64,000 nt of DNA from Streptomyces abikoensis (lineage in GTDB: Bacteria; Actinomycetota; Actinomycetes; Streptomycetales; Streptomycetaceae). The notes beneath the pieces are model-generated. The model did no database searches. It was given only the letters and a program-made list of their open reading frames with translations, and was not told where the DNA came from. Of the stretch, positions 51,101 to 59,273 are shown one piece after another (positions within the stretch are counted from its first letter, which is position 1; each line of letters opens with the position of its first letter). Position numbers and translations under genes: made by a program. The stretch lies in NCBI RefSeq assembly GCF_014648775.1, contig NZ_BMRT01000011.1, positions 62,001 to 126,000 on the forward strand. Direction: 5' to 3'.

Positions 51101-51404
51101 GCACCACCACCGGTTCCGGTGACGGCGCGGCGAGTTGCAGGACGGCCTCCGTCCGCGCGGGCGCGGCCCGGTACGGCCGCACGCCCAGCAGGCGCAGCAC
51201 CTGGAGCCGGCGCTGGTCGGCGGCCAGATCGAGCCGGTCGCGCACGGCCATGACCATGTCGGCGCACGTCTCGATCAGCCCCCGGCCGGGGTCCGTCAGG
51301 TCCTGCCCGGTCCAGGTACCCACCCTCCCGCGCACGCCGGCGACGGCCGCGGCGACGACCTCGTCGCGGGTCCGCCCGTCGTACTCGGGTGTCGGCAGAC
51401 TCAT
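48135..51404 (-). CDS. eCIS baseplate wedge protein, large (Afp11/12, gpJ-like)
   Basis: A 1089-residue putative baseplate assembly protein. The N-terminus has the usual LIETCADMVMAVRDRLDLAA, LLGVRPYRAAPARTEAVLQL and PVVVPAGQEVATRPVGDEE segments. The C-terminus has the gpJ-like end LRRALRACQPEGVPVWLVRP, ALYRYFSPVGGGRDGTGWPL and HVGEAFRVLEGVPGVGRVA. A middle insertion of about 400 residues carries beta-rich repeats. It forms the wedge linking sheath and spike. It overlaps the propeller gene by 4 bp and follows the gpI-like gene by 17 bp. Confidence 0.92.
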   Translation of the reverse strand: MSLPTPEYDGRTRDEVVAAAVAGVRGRVGTWTGQDLTDPGRGLIETCADMVMAVRDRLDLAADQRRLQVLRLLGVRPYRAAPARTEAVLQLAAPSPEPVVVPAGQEVATRPVGDEEPVVFTTLTDAVLNPCVLVAAGDFTEERVADGALQGRLTAFGSSVTVEPGESAFPGPAFHLNLPYLGDFPPPGDVPANRDPGLIGAGGSGSSYALAVLSVPVPSTRVTLEVELGRAPFDRGVVPGRWEAWQGTHWTSCRVATDTVTSRDVPGRVSLDVPPAHAPAQLLLRRPDGQGGFFVQRLRDVGLIRYRTEPGQSALTRVALQPVLVVPVPVVQARLVRDETLGTATGAPGERLRFAHPPLPRSTDPLVVEAALDGRVAQWTHVASLAGSGPDDRHFTLDPRTGEAVFAPVVVGARGPRRHGAPLPAGAAVRIRRYLTGGGARGNVPARTLTVLRTPLPYVSSVTNPAPAVGGTEGESAEACATRLPLGSPLPERAVVPGDYEQLALAASAGMARIHHLRDVPHDALDPARNYLPWIPATTDVSLTLAAGTQRVPAGLRVTTADGKTVFTTTEDAERLPPEAVGAASLRLTDGVTTAVGMFTAENYRGEFSGPFKDGGGLVLALVEIRKTHDPRHLTLWVAVGEDRAPQDRLAVSVFAPRKETPWWDVSAPLAYASTPARTITVTGETGDAEVSAHPVPLSGSARWQAAVERGALATTAQDAVEALGSGFPTEEASCWIAVQILDPQGTPGTTYTVYADSGSAGSVRAEQYEELDEGKRPFPSSTGDPGQAFPLLYAPVCGPLPTVHVGAEGWTTVTSFEKSGPDDKHVVINASTGQVHFGPKVTGGSSTAGQHGAVPPEDAVITAHGTYRTTLGAAANGLGPGEIRLLKEPDERVVGVRNTSASHGCRNGYTDTSGGSTQAGVTLMVVPFVTTDERGWFPYHMLTPTRDACDTLRRALRACQPEGVPVWLVRPVYHGVRFNARVVPADYRTAEERAELRVAAERALYRYFSPVGGGRDGTGWPLGRPVHVGEAFRVLEGVPGVGRVATVEMVPVDPVTGVESPPVDRIDCGPRETVYSVEHRVTIAEVPS

Positions 51405-51421
51405 CCGTGAGCGACCTCTCG

Positions 51422-51955
51422 TCAGGAGCCGGCGATGGTGACGACGGCCTTGAAGGGCAGATGCGCCGGGCAGTGCGCCTGGACCAGGCGCGTGAGCCGG
51501 CTCTCCAGCGCCCGCCGGTCCTGCCCGGCGGGGGCGGTCAGGGTGACGGTGAGCATGCGTCCGGTGCGGGGACCGGGATCGGCGTCGGTGAAGACGCGCC
51601 CCGGGTCGTCGACGACGAGCGCGAAGTCCGGCGGCACCCAGCGCAGGATCTCCCGGGCCTCCAGCCCCAGCCCGTACGGCGTCCCCCGGTACGCCGCCAG
51701 ACGGGCCGCGAGGTCCACGGCCCGGCGCCGCCGGATCTCGTCCCAGCCCGGCTCGACGCGGGCCCCGGTGATCCGGACCAGCCAGTCGAGGAAGGCGGGC
51801 GGCGCGCGCCACGGGTCGAGTACCGCGTCGAGGTCGTCGAGGCGTTCCTCGGCGGGCGCCATGACCTCGCCGATCGCGGCCGCGAACGCCCGCACGACGG
51901 TGTCGTGGCCGTAGACGGCGGGCAGGGGCAGCGGACGGGTGGGGGAAGTCGGCAC
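51422..51955 (-). CDS. Phage tail protein I-like baseplate component
   Basis: A 177-residue protein of the gpI/tail-protein-I type seen in eCIS loci. It has MAPAEERLDDLDAVLDPWRA, FLDWLVRITGARVEPGWDE, LAAYRGTPYGLGLEAREIL and a C-terminal beta strand (LPFKAVVTIAGS). In P2 and related tails gpI binds gpJ at the baseplate; here it lies between two gpJ-like genes, in agreement. The GTG start has AGGAGG 9 nt upstream. Confidence 0.88.
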   Translation of the reverse strand: MPTSPTRPLPLPAVYGHDTVVRAFAAAIGEVMAPAEERLDDLDAVLDPWRAPPAFLDWLVRITGARVEPGWDEIRRRRAVDLAARLAAYRGTPYGLGLEAREILRWVPPDFALVVDDPGRVFTDADPGPRTGRMLTVTLTAPAGQDRRALESRLTRLVQAHCPAHLPFKAVVTIAGS

Positions 51956-51992
51956 GGGCCTGGTCCTCCTGATCGCTCGTCGGGTTCGTGGG

Positions 51993-54167
51993 TCAGCCGT
52001 CCGTGGGGGCGATGAGCAGACCGACGTCCTCCAGGAGGACCAGACCGCCGTCGGACACCTCGACGGAGGTCACCGGCCGCCCGCCGTCGTCGATGAGGGT
52101 CACGTCGGTCGTGCCCCGCAGCCGCGGCACCTTCTCCAGGACGGCGAAGACGTCGCCGGCGTGCACCCGCCGCCCCCACGGCCAGCCCCGCCCGTCCGGC
52201 CCGCCGGCCGTGGGGTGGAAGAAACGGCGCAGGGCGCCTTCGGCGGCTGTCCGGGCCTGGTCGACGTCCGCCGGCGTGCTGCTCCACGGGCGTACGGTCG
52301 CCTCGATCCCGAAGGAGTGGTAGCGGGGTTCGCCGACGCGCAGCCGTTCGCCCAGCAGCCGGGAGGCGTCGACGACGCCCACCACGGCGGCCAGGGTCTC
52401 CGGCGGGATGCCGAAGGCGCCGTCCGGTGGGCGGACGGCGGGGTCACCGGTGACGTGCGGGACGAGGAGGACGTGGAGCGGCTCGTCCTCGCGGCGCCAC
52501 ACGGCGGGCTCGGTCCGCGTCCCCTTGACGAAGTAGAAGACCCCGCCGACGACGACCACGGCGTCCGGCTGCTCCTGGCACTCGGGGGAGAGGCCGGGGA
52601 AGGACTCGGAGATCAGGGACGTCACGCCCCGGCTCTCCGCCCGCGGTACGAAGGACCGGTCGGAGTAGGTGTAGGCGCGGTGGTAGAAGGTCTCGCCCTT
52701 GAAGAAGAACAGTTCGTACGCGTCGTCATCCGCGTCCTCGTCGCGTTGTGGATCGGCGAGCAGGGCGACCGCGTCGAGGTCCGCCCAGAACGAGTGCGCC
52801 GGGTCGTCGGCGCCGCCGGGCAGTCCGGGGAACTCGTCCTTGACGGGCCGTGAGAGTTCGCTCCCGTCCCAGAGGCACTGGTCCCCGTAGAACCAGAGCC
52901 TGGGCGCCGTCTCGTCCGTGCGGATCATCGCGTCGAGGCACTTCGCTTCCCGCACGGGACCGGGCACCTCGTCGCCGTCACCGGCGGGTCCGTGCTGCTG
53001 CTCCAGGGGCAGGGCGCGCGCGGTGATGACGCCGCTGTCGTCGTAGTAGTGCACGGCCCGCAGCGGATCGCGGGCGGCGACGGCGCTGGTGAGGACGTCG
53101 GGAGGGCGGGGCGGTGCCTGCAGGGCCGTCGGCACGCGGGAGTCGGTGGGGCGGGTGAGCGCCGTGACCCGGACCCGGGCCAGCCCCGGCACGTGCTCGT
53201 CGATGATCCGCTCGTGGTCGGCGGCCGTGACCGCGCGGCGCAACGGCGCCAGCCCGAGGCCCGCGCGTTCCAGCGCCCGCCGCCAGTCCTCGGCCTCTTC
53301 GGACGCGGCGACGACCGTCTCGACGACGGCCGTCAGACCGGGCACGGCCACCGTCAGGGGCCCGCCGGCCTGGACCCCGCCCTCCCGGCCCCGGAACACG
53401 TCGTACTCCGCGCCGATCCGCGCGCCTTCCGGCGGCACCGCCCCGTGCTGCCGCGCGCCGCCCTCGGCCGGGACCAGCGGCCCGAAGACCACCTCGCACG
53501 AGGCGTCGTCCCACCAGTGGACCCGGTCGCCCGGCCCCGCCCCCGCGAACGTCGGCACCGTCCGCCACTCGACGCCTCCCACGCGGACGGTCATCGGCGG
53601 CCCGAACGGCGGTTCCGCCACCGGGGCGCCCGGCCGCCAGGGACGGTGGCGCGTCGGGAAACGCCCGGCGGGACGGCCGTCGGCGACGCCCAGCACCTCG
53701 GTGACCCGTACGAGCCGCTCGTCCGCCTCCACCGCTCCCGTGGTGCGCGCCCCCTCCAGGACGAGCGGCGCCACGGTCGCCAGCACGACCGGCTCCTCGC
53801 CCTCGGTGCGCACCACGGTGCCCGCCGGTATCTCGCGCCGCCCGGTCGACCCGTCGGTCCGGGTGAACGCGACCACGATCCGCGTCGGCGACGCGGGAAG
53901 GGGAGTGATGCCCATGAGCCGCAGCAGAGCGAACCGCTGCCGTGCCGTCATGCGGTGGACGCGGTAGAGCAGTTGGTCGGTCCGTTCGGCACAGGCCTCG
54001 ATGAGGGTGATGCCGGGGTCGGAGACGTTGTGGTCGGTCCACTCGGGCACCCGCCGCGGGAGGGCGCGTTTGGCGGCGTCCACCAGCGGCTGGAACCGCA
54101 GGTCGTCCAGGTCGGGGACGGGAACACCGGACGGGTCCGGCGCGGGGGGAACGGACGGATCGGCCAT
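51993..54167 (-). CDS. eCIS baseplate wedge protein with hemopexin-like insert
   Basis: A 724-residue gpJ-like protein. The N-terminal DHNVSDPGITLIEACAERTD, LLRLMGITPLPASPTRIVVA and REIPAGTVVRTEGEEPVVLA, with the C-terminal ALRRFFHPTAGGPDGRGWPW and HAGDVFAVLEKVPRL, pair it with the larger baseplate protein. Between about residues 420 and 560 lies an unusual stretch with aromatic repeats (PRLWFYGDQCLWDGSE, YELFFFKGETFYHRAYTYSD, DAVVVVGGVFYFVKG) that resembles hemopexin blades. A GTG at 54179 that overlaps the gp25 stop (GTGA) is an alternative start. Confidence 0.92.
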   Translation of the reverse strand: MADPSVPPAPDPSGVPVPDLDDLRFQPLVDAAKRALPRRVPEWTDHNVSDPGITLIEACAERTDQLLYRVHRMTARQRFALLRLMGITPLPASPTRIVVAFTRTDGSTGRREIPAGTVVRTEGEEPVVLATVAPLVLEGARTTGAVEADERLVRVTEVLGVADGRPAGRFPTRHRPWRPGAPVAEPPFGPPMTVRVGGVEWRTVPTFAGAGPGDRVHWWDDASCEVVFGPLVPAEGGARQHGAVPPEGARIGAEYDVFRGREGGVQAGGPLTVAVPGLTAVVETVVAASEEAEDWRRALERAGLGLAPLRRAVTAADHERIIDEHVPGLARVRVTALTRPTDSRVPTALQAPPRPPDVLTSAVAARDPLRAVHYYDDSGVITARALPLEQQHGPAGDGDEVPGPVREAKCLDAMIRTDETAPRLWFYGDQCLWDGSELSRPVKDEFPGLPGGADDPAHSFWADLDAVALLADPQRDEDADDDAYELFFFKGETFYHRAYTYSDRSFVPRAESRGVTSLISESFPGLSPECQEQPDAVVVVGGVFYFVKGTRTEPAVWRREDEPLHVLLVPHVTGDPAVRPPDGAFGIPPETLAAVVGVVDASRLLGERLRVGEPRYHSFGIEATVRPWSSTPADVDQARTAAEGALRRFFHPTAGGPDGRGWPWGRRVHAGDVFAVLEKVPRLRGTTDVTLIDDGGRPVTSVEVSDGGLVLLEDVGLLIAPTDG

Positions 54168-54175
54168 GACAGGGG

Positions 54176-54577
54176 TCACTCCACCGGGGAGTCGCCGGGC
54201 AGGGTGTAGAAGGGGAAGACGAGGTTGCGGGGTTCGTTGGTGGCGCGCAGCCGGTAGCGGATGTCGATGTAGAGCACTCCGACGTCCGTCGTGTCCATGC
54301 TGAACAGCAGGTCGTCGACCTCGATGCGCGGTTCCCACCGGTCCAGGGCGCGGCGGACCTCCGCGTCGGCGCGGGCGACGGTGGTGGCGTCGAGCGGGTC
54401 GAAGACCAGGGCGTGGACGCCGCAGCCGAACTCCGGCCGCATCGGCCGCTCGCCCGGCGCGGTGGACAGGATCAGGCGCATCGCCTGCTCCACGTCCTCG
54501 GCGCCGCGCGCCAGGCCCACCCGTCCCGTACCGGTGATGACGGCGGGGAACGCCCACCCCGCGCCGATGATGTCCAC
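54176..54577 (-). CDS. GPW/gp25-family baseplate protein (Afp9-like)
   Basis: A 133-residue gp25-like protein. It has the family signature DVEQAMRLILSTAPGERPMR and PEFGCGVHALVFDP (the EPR-type core), followed by a beta end (LYIDIRYRLRATNEPRNLVF). gp25 starts sheath polymerisation at the baseplate. The GTG start has GGGAGGG just upstream. Position between spike and gpJ-like genes is the standard order. Confidence 0.95.
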   Translation of the reverse strand: MDIIGAGWAFPAVITGTGRVGLARGAEDVEQAMRLILSTAPGERPMRPEFGCGVHALVFDPLDATTVARADAEVRRALDRWEPRIEVDDLLFSMDTTDVGVLYIDIRYRLRATNEPRNLVFPFYTLPGDSPVE

Positions 54578-54608
54578 GGTCGCCCTCCCGCCCGCGAGGT
54601 GTACGGGG

Positions 54609-56408
54609 TCAGTTGATGTCGACGGTGTCGCCGGTGACGCCGGTCCGCCGGCCGTCCAGCGAGAGCTGCCCGGTGCTGGTGACGTTCACGGTGGCCCCCT
54701 TGAGCGTGAGCCCGCCGCCGCCCTTGCCGTCGTCGGCCGTGACGGTGACGGTCCCCGCCTTGAGGACCAGGCTGCCGTCCGTGCCCGCGTCGACGGTGAC
54801 CGTGCCCTCGCCGCGCGCGTCCAGCGAGACCCGCAGCGTTCTGCCGCCCTCGCCCGCCGTCAGAACGATGGTGCTGTCCTTGCGGTCGAGATGGGTGGTG
54901 AGCTTCCCGTCACCCGTCCGCAGTCGTACGCCCTGGGGGCCGTCGGCGGCGCTGAGGAGCTCCATGAGATCGCCCGAACGGGACGCCAGGGAACGCCGGT
55001 TGGCGCGCCCGGTGCCCGAGTCCACCAGGGGCAGACCGTGGTCGGTGGGGGAGTCGACGCCGTTGTACAGGCCACCGAGGACGTACGGCCGGTCGAGACG
55101 CCCGTGCTCGAAGCAGACGAGCACCTCGTCCCCGGCCTCCACGGGGAAGACCCCGCCACCACCGGCCCCGCCCCACTGAACGGTACGCGCCCAGTCCGTC
55201 ACATAGTCCTGCGACAGCCACGGCAGACGCAGCCGTACGGCACCGCGCTCGCCCTGCCCCGGTTCCTTGATGTCCGTGACGATCCCCACCGCCACCCCCA
55301 ACGAGCACAGCGCCGGCGGATACGGCACGACGGGCGGCGGCAACGGGCCGACCCCCACCTCCGTCCGGTAGCCGTGGTCACCGTCGAAGGTGTGGCGGCA
55401 GGAGGTGAGCGTGTACTTGCCGGCGAACGGCTCACCCACCCCGGCCAGCGTCACCGGCACCCCCGCCGCGAGCTCGGGCGTGCCCGCCACCTCGGCGGAC
55501 AGCGCCGCCATGGAGGCCGCCGCCTCCTGCGCCAGCGCCTGCGCCGCCACGTCCACCTGCCCGGCCGTGGCGTAACCCCGGCCGGCGACGAGCAGATCCG
55601 GCGCCGCGCCCGGGAAAGCCGAGCCCAGCCGCGCGGGCGTGACCCCCAGCCGCAGCCGCGAGCTGTCCCCGGCCCCGGCCCGCGCCACCACCGCGGCCTT
55701 GCCGGCCGGATCCCACCCGCGCACCTCCACCCCGGCCACCTGCCCCTCGGACGACACCGAGGCACGCAACGCCAGCAGGTTCTCCCCGAGCTCCAGGACG
55801 AACGGACTGCGATCCGCCCCCGTACCCGGCGCGGGCGCGCCGCCCGCCGCCGCCGGCCGGCTCATGTGGACGGTGTCCCCCTCGACCGACAGCCGCAGCC
55901 CCCGCTGGTCGGCGAGATGACGGAGCAACTCCCAGTCCGTCAGGTTGGGCTGGGCCAGGTACGGGATCCGGGTGCGCTCCGCGTCGACGCGGCCCGCCCT
56001 CAGCCCGTGCCGGGCCACGGCCTGCCCGACGACCTCGGCCACCGTGGTGTCCACGTACGCGGCCACCCGCCGCCCCCGCGCCAGCCGCTGCCCCCGGTCC
56101 ATGGCCCGCACGGTCGTGAACGTCCCGTCCGAGTCCACCTCGGTCTCCAGCGCCGTGACCTCACCGTCGAAGATCCCCAACCGGGTCCGGCGCCGCGCCA
56201 CGGCCACGGACACGGTCACCGGCACCCCCACCGCGATCCCCGCCGAGGCCAGCAACCGGTGCGCGGGATCCCGGAACCGCAGCGTCGCCCCGGCGGGGAG
56301 CCCCACCATCGTCTCCACCCGCGCCTCGACCAACTGGTCGGCCCACTCCTCCCGCAGGGGCGAGCGAAAGGCCACGACCGGCTCCGCCGCGTACAGCCGC
56401 TCCGTCAC
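54609..56408 (-). CDS. VgrG-like spike protein (Afp8/Pvc8-like)
   Basis: A 599-residue protein. The N-terminal half is the gp27-like hub (LVEARVETMVGLPAGATLRF, DWELLRHLADQRGLRLSVEG). Then comes a gp5-like OB fold (GIVTDIKEPGQGERGAVRLR, with VFPVEAGDEVLVCFEHGRLD) and a C-terminal beta-helix needle of short repeats (GSLVLKAGTVTVTADDG, LTLKGATVNVTSTGQLSLDG). It trimerises to form the puncturing spike. No separate PAAR tip gene is seen. The GTG start overlaps the LysM gene's stop (GTGA). Confidence 0.95.
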   Translation of the reverse strand: MTERLYAAEPVVAFRSPLREEWADQLVEARVETMVGLPAGATLRFRDPAHRLLASAGIAVGVPVTVSVAVARRRTRLGIFDGEVTALETEVDSDGTFTTVRAMDRGQRLARGRRVAAYVDTTVAEVVGQAVARHGLRAGRVDAERTRIPYLAQPNLTDWELLRHLADQRGLRLSVEGDTVHMSRPAAAGGAPAPGTGADRSPFVLELGENLLALRASVSSEGQVAGVEVRGWDPAGKAAVVARAGAGDSSRLRLGVTPARLGSAFPGAAPDLLVAGRGYATAGQVDVAAQALAQEAAASMAALSAEVAGTPELAAGVPVTLAGVGEPFAGKYTLTSCRHTFDGDHGYRTEVGVGPLPPPVVPYPPALCSLGVAVGIVTDIKEPGQGERGAVRLRLPWLSQDYVTDWARTVQWGGAGGGGVFPVEAGDEVLVCFEHGRLDRPYVLGGLYNGVDSPTDHGLPLVDSGTGRANRRSLASRSGDLMELLSAADGPQGVRLRTGDGKLTTHLDRKDSTIVLTAGEGGRTLRVSLDARGEGTVTVDAGTDGSLVLKAGTVTVTADDGKGGGGLTLKGATVNVTSTGQLSLDGRRTGVTGDTVDIN

Positions 56409-57127
56409 CCGGCACCCCCCGCGACACGCTCCTCCAGCACCGGCAGCACCAGCATCGTGCCCACCGGCACCCGGGCCGGATCGTCCACGTCGTTCGCCCG
56501 GGCGATCTCCCGCCACCGCCCGGGATCCCCGTACGCCTGCCAGGCCAGGCCCGCCAGACTGTCCCCGGCGACCACCAGATGCGTGCCCACCGGCCCGTCA
56601 CCGCCCGACGTCGGATTCTGCCGGGGCACCGTCCCCCCGACCTCCTCCAGGGAGACGGCGCACTGGGCGCGCAGCGGCGTCCCGTCGTGCCCGAACCGCG
56701 TGTACTCCGCGTCCACCCGCGTCACCAGGGCGAGAAACGCCGTCGTCCGCGCGTGACCCCACGCCAGCCGCACCCACGGCGCGGAAGCCGGCTTCGACGC
56801 CGTGCTCCGCGCGGTCGGAGCACAGCAGTCGAGCAGCTTCTCCACCTGGTCCTGCACGCTCGGCCCCGGACCGGAGGCGTCCAGGAACACGTCCAGCGTC
56901 ATCGTCCGCGGCTGCGCCCCCACGAACTGCGCCCGCGCCGCCTCCCCGTTGGACGGCGCCCGGCTGCGGTCCCAGACGGCCTGCTTGCCGACCCGCACCC
57001 GCTCCGGGTTGAACTGCAACTTGACCCGGCCGCGCTCGGGCCCCGGGGAGGTCCCCGCACCCGTCGGGGGATCGTAGATCACGAGGGCGGCGCGCACGGG
57101 TGCGCCGCCGAGCAGCTCGGACAGCAT
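56405..57127 (-). CDS. eCIS LysM-containing hub protein (Afp7-like)
   Basis: A 240-residue protein. The N-terminal part (VKLQFNPERVRVGKQAVWD, MTLDVFLDASGPGPSVQDQV, RLAWGHARTTAFLALVTRVD) is the CIS tube/hub domain. The C-terminal LysM module is THLVVAGDSLAGLAWQAYGD, RWREIARANDVDDPARVPVG and a final strand TMLVLPVL. Afp7 and Pvc7 link the tube to the spike. The ATG follows GAGAGGA. Confidence 0.93.
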   Translation of the reverse strand: MLSELLGGAPVRAALVIYDPPTGAGTSPGPERGRVKLQFNPERVRVGKQAVWDRSRAPSNGEAARAQFVGAQPRTMTLDVFLDASGPGPSVQDQVEKLLDCCAPTARSTASKPASAPWVRLAWGHARTTAFLALVTRVDAEYTRFGHDGTPLRAQCAVSLEEVGGTVPRQNPTSGGDGPVGTHLVVAGDSLAGLAWQAYGDPGRWREIARANDVDDPARVPVGTMLVLPVLEERVAGGAG

Positions 57128-57162
57128 GCGTTCCTCTCCGACCGGGGTTGGCTGGCCTATCG

Positions 57163-57594
57163 TCAGACGGTGATGCCGAGGAACCCGTTGTGGGCGATCT
57201 CCAAGGTCTCGCGGGCCGCTTGCGACTGCTCGACGTCGAACCCCGGGCCGCTCCAGCGCACCGGCAGCACCCCGTCGAGCAGCCACCGCACGAGCGGTCT
57301 CCGGTCCGGGCCGAGCGCCACGAGCTGCCCGGGAAGCCGCGTGGGCTCGATCATCTGCTGCTGCATCCACGCCCACACGAGCACGGTCTCCCGCGTCAGC
57401 GGCCTGCTGAGCACGACGTTGGTGTAGCGCAGCCGCGTCGGCAGTTGCCACACGTGCCCGTTCGTCCCGCCCTCCACCCGCTCCTCCACCTCCATGGCAC
57501 AGCCCAGCCCCTCGCACGCCGTGAACGAACCGAGGGCGTGGATGCCGATGGACAACTGGAAGTGGGAACTGACGGCGAACGGCTGGTCGGCCAT
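57163..57594 (-). CDS. eCIS tube protein (gp19-like), copy 2
   Basis: A 143-residue gp19-family protein: ADQPFAVSSHFQLSIGIHAL, GSFTACEGLGCAMEVEERVE, TRLRYTNVVLSRPLTRETVL and QAARETLEIAHNGFLGITV. It differs strongly from copy 1 and probably makes the tube section next to the baseplate, as Afp5 does. It is placed just before the LysM hub gene, matching Afp5-Afp7 order. Cysteines in ACEGLGC are unusual for this fold. Confidence 0.92.
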   Translation of the reverse strand: MADQPFAVSSHFQLSIGIHALGSFTACEGLGCAMEVEERVEGGTNGHVWQLPTRLRYTNVVLSRPLTRETVLVWAWMQQQMIEPTRLPGQLVALGPDRRPLVRWLLDGVLPVRWSGPGFDVEQSQAARETLEIAHNGFLGITV

Positions 57595-57633
57595 GGACGG
57601 ACACTCCGGGGTCGGTCGTCGGGCGGCGGTCGT

Positions 57634-59118
57634 TCATCGGGGGACGGTGCTTCCCCACGCCCCACCGTCCGGCGGCGGCTCGGCCCGCGGCGGCCACTGC
57701 GGCCGGGGCCGGACCCGACGTGTCCGCCGCCCCTGCTCCAGCGCGGGGAGCACGGCATCGGCCAGCAGAGCGGCGTGCCGCAGGGCGACTTCCCGCGCCA
57801 CGGCGGAGGCGTCCGGCGGGGGAGGGGCGGGGGGCGCGGCGGGCGGCCGGGGCGCCGGGGCGCGCGTCCCTTCGACGGCTTCGCCGGGCGGTGCTGCCGG
57901 TGCCGACGGTGTGGGCGGGGGGCACGCGAAGGGCATGGCCGTGTCGGGCACACGGCTGATCGGGTGCCCGACGTGGAAACGGGCGGCGGTTGGCGGCGGC
58001 GCGCCTTGGCCAGGTGGGGCGGGGGTGATCCCGGGTGGCCCTGGGCGGATGACGGTTCGTTGGACAGCGGGTTCCTTGCTGTCCGGCGGTTTCGGGGGGA
58101 GGCCCGCGCTGGGGGACGGCGAGGCGACACCGTGGGCGGGGCGTTCACGCCCGTTCGGGGACTCGGTCCCCGGCGGCGCCGGACTCATGGGAGCGCTGGG
58201 ATCGCGGGCCTCGGTCCGGCCGTACGGCGCCGTCCCGGGCGGCGACGTCTCGGCGAGGCCCGGGGGCCGCACGGGGGCGTCGGCCGCCCCGCGCATGCCG
58301 GACCGGGGGCCGTATCCCGCTGCCGGGCTCCGCGGCGGCGTCGCGACCTGCTTCCGTCGCTCCTCGCCGGGGCCGGGACGAGGGACGGGGCCGGCCTCTT
58401 CGCCGACGCGCACGTACCCGCTCATGGAGCCTTCGCCCACCGCACCGGCCTCCCGTGGGCGTTCGACGTCGCCGAGCCGGGTGCCCGGAGCGGGCGTGCT
58501 CCCGGAGGCACTTTCCTCAGACCGGGGCCGAGGCCGGGGGCCGGGCCGGTGCCGGGGCCGTAAGGGTTCGGTCACCCCACCCGGCCCCTCCACGGCAGGG
58601 GGCTCACCGGACACCACCACCTTCGCCACAGGCGGGGGCACGGGCACAACCCCGGGCACCACCACCCCCGCCACGGGCAGACACACGGGCGCGGACACTG
58701 GCACAGCCCCAGGCGCCGCCATAGCCACAGGTGTCCCCGCCACGGCCACGGGTGCCTCTACCACAGCCCCAGGCTCCGCCACAGCCACAGGTGCCCCCGC
58801 CACAGCCACGGGTGGCCCCGGCACAACCACAGGCGCCCCCGCCACAGCCCCCGGCGGCACCCCCACAGCCCCGGAGCCGCCGGGGCCATCAGCGAACTGA
58901 GGCAGCGGTGCGAGGGGCACACCTCGGAGGATCCCCGCGCCCAGCGCCAGCGGCACGCCACGCGGTAGGAGCCGGCCGCCCGCCGTGACGACCGGCGCCG
59001 GGCGCCACGCCGCGAGGCCCCGGCGGAAGGCCAGGGGCCCGTCGGCGGACGGCACCGGCAGGCGCAGCAGGCCGACGGGCGCGACCTCGCGCCAAGCCCC
59101 CGCGCGTATGACGCTCAC
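57634..59118 (-). CDS. Pro/Ala-rich disordered eCIS protein
   Basis: A 494-residue protein. The first 75 residues (MSVIRAGAWREVAPVGLLRL, then FRRGLAAWRPAPVVTAGGRL) are ordered-looking and hydrophobic. Next is a tract of short V-A-G-A-P-V-A-V repeats (about 95-160), then a long Pro/Gly/Arg-rich disordered region. A helical C-terminal piece follows (REVALRHAALLADAVLPALE). Its start overlaps the DUF6760 stop (GTGA). It has no match to a tape-measure protein, but no other long gene of the operon is a tape measure, so a ruler or scaffold role is one possibility. Confidence 0.75.
   Translation of the reverse strand: MSVIRAGAWREVAPVGLLRLPVPSADGPLAFRRGLAAWRPAPVVTAGGRLLPRGVPLALGAGILRGVPLAPLPQFADGPGGSGAVGVPPGAVAGAPVVVPGPPVAVAGAPVAVAEPGAVVEAPVAVAGTPVAMAAPGAVPVSAPVCLPVAGVVVPGVVPVPPPVAKVVVSGEPPAVEGPGGVTEPLRPRHRPGPRPRPRSEESASGSTPAPGTRLGDVERPREAGAVGEGSMSGYVRVGEEAGPVPRPGPGEERRKQVATPPRSPAAGYGPRSGMRGAADAPVRPPGLAETSPPGTAPYGRTEARDPSAPMSPAPPGTESPNGRERPAHGVASPSPSAGLPPKPPDSKEPAVQRTVIRPGPPGITPAPPGQGAPPPTAARFHVGHPISRVPDTAMPFACPPPTPSAPAAPPGEAVEGTRAPAPRPPAAPPAPPPPDASAVAREVALRHAALLADAVLPALEQGRRTRRVRPRPQWPPRAEPPPDGGAWGSTVPR
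58590..58870. repeat. Low-complexity GC-rich tandem repeat in the Pro-rich gene
   Basis: Imperfect 12- to 30-bp units such as CCGCCACAGCCACGGGTG and CCCCAGGCGCCGCC recur about eight times and encode the VAVAGAPVAV repeats. Expansion by slippage is likely, so length may vary between strains. Confidence 0.6.
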
Positions 59119-59273
59119 CGGCCCTCCCCCGCCGTGCTGTTGATCCTGGCGATCTCACGCACCCAGGCGCGCCGCTCCTCGTGGGGGAGGGTGAGGATGT
59201 CCCCGTACGCCCAGTGGAAGTGGTAGGCGATGTAGGCGGTCTCCTCGCGGAGCCGGCGCGGCGGGTGCGTCAT
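59115..59273 (-). CDS. DUF6760 family small eCIS protein
   Basis: A 52-residue protein, MTHPPRRLREETAYIAYHFH followed by WAYGDILTLPHEERRAWVRE and IARINSTAGEGR. This small conserved family occurs in contractile-tail loci next to the tail-assembly gene. The pattern AYIAYHFHWxxxxILxLxHxERRxWVxEI is typical. It may be a tail-assembly chaperone partner, comparable to the small second frame of phage gpE/T proteins. Both ends overlap neighbouring genes by 4 bp. Confidence 0.88.
   Translation of the reverse strand: MTHPPRRLREETAYIAYHFHWAYGDILTLPHEERRAWVREIARINSTAGEGR

Noticed and set aside
58590-58870. CRISPR-like repetitive appearance
   Set aside because: Units are of unequal length with no unique spacers and they keep a protein frame, so this is a coding low-complexity repeat.
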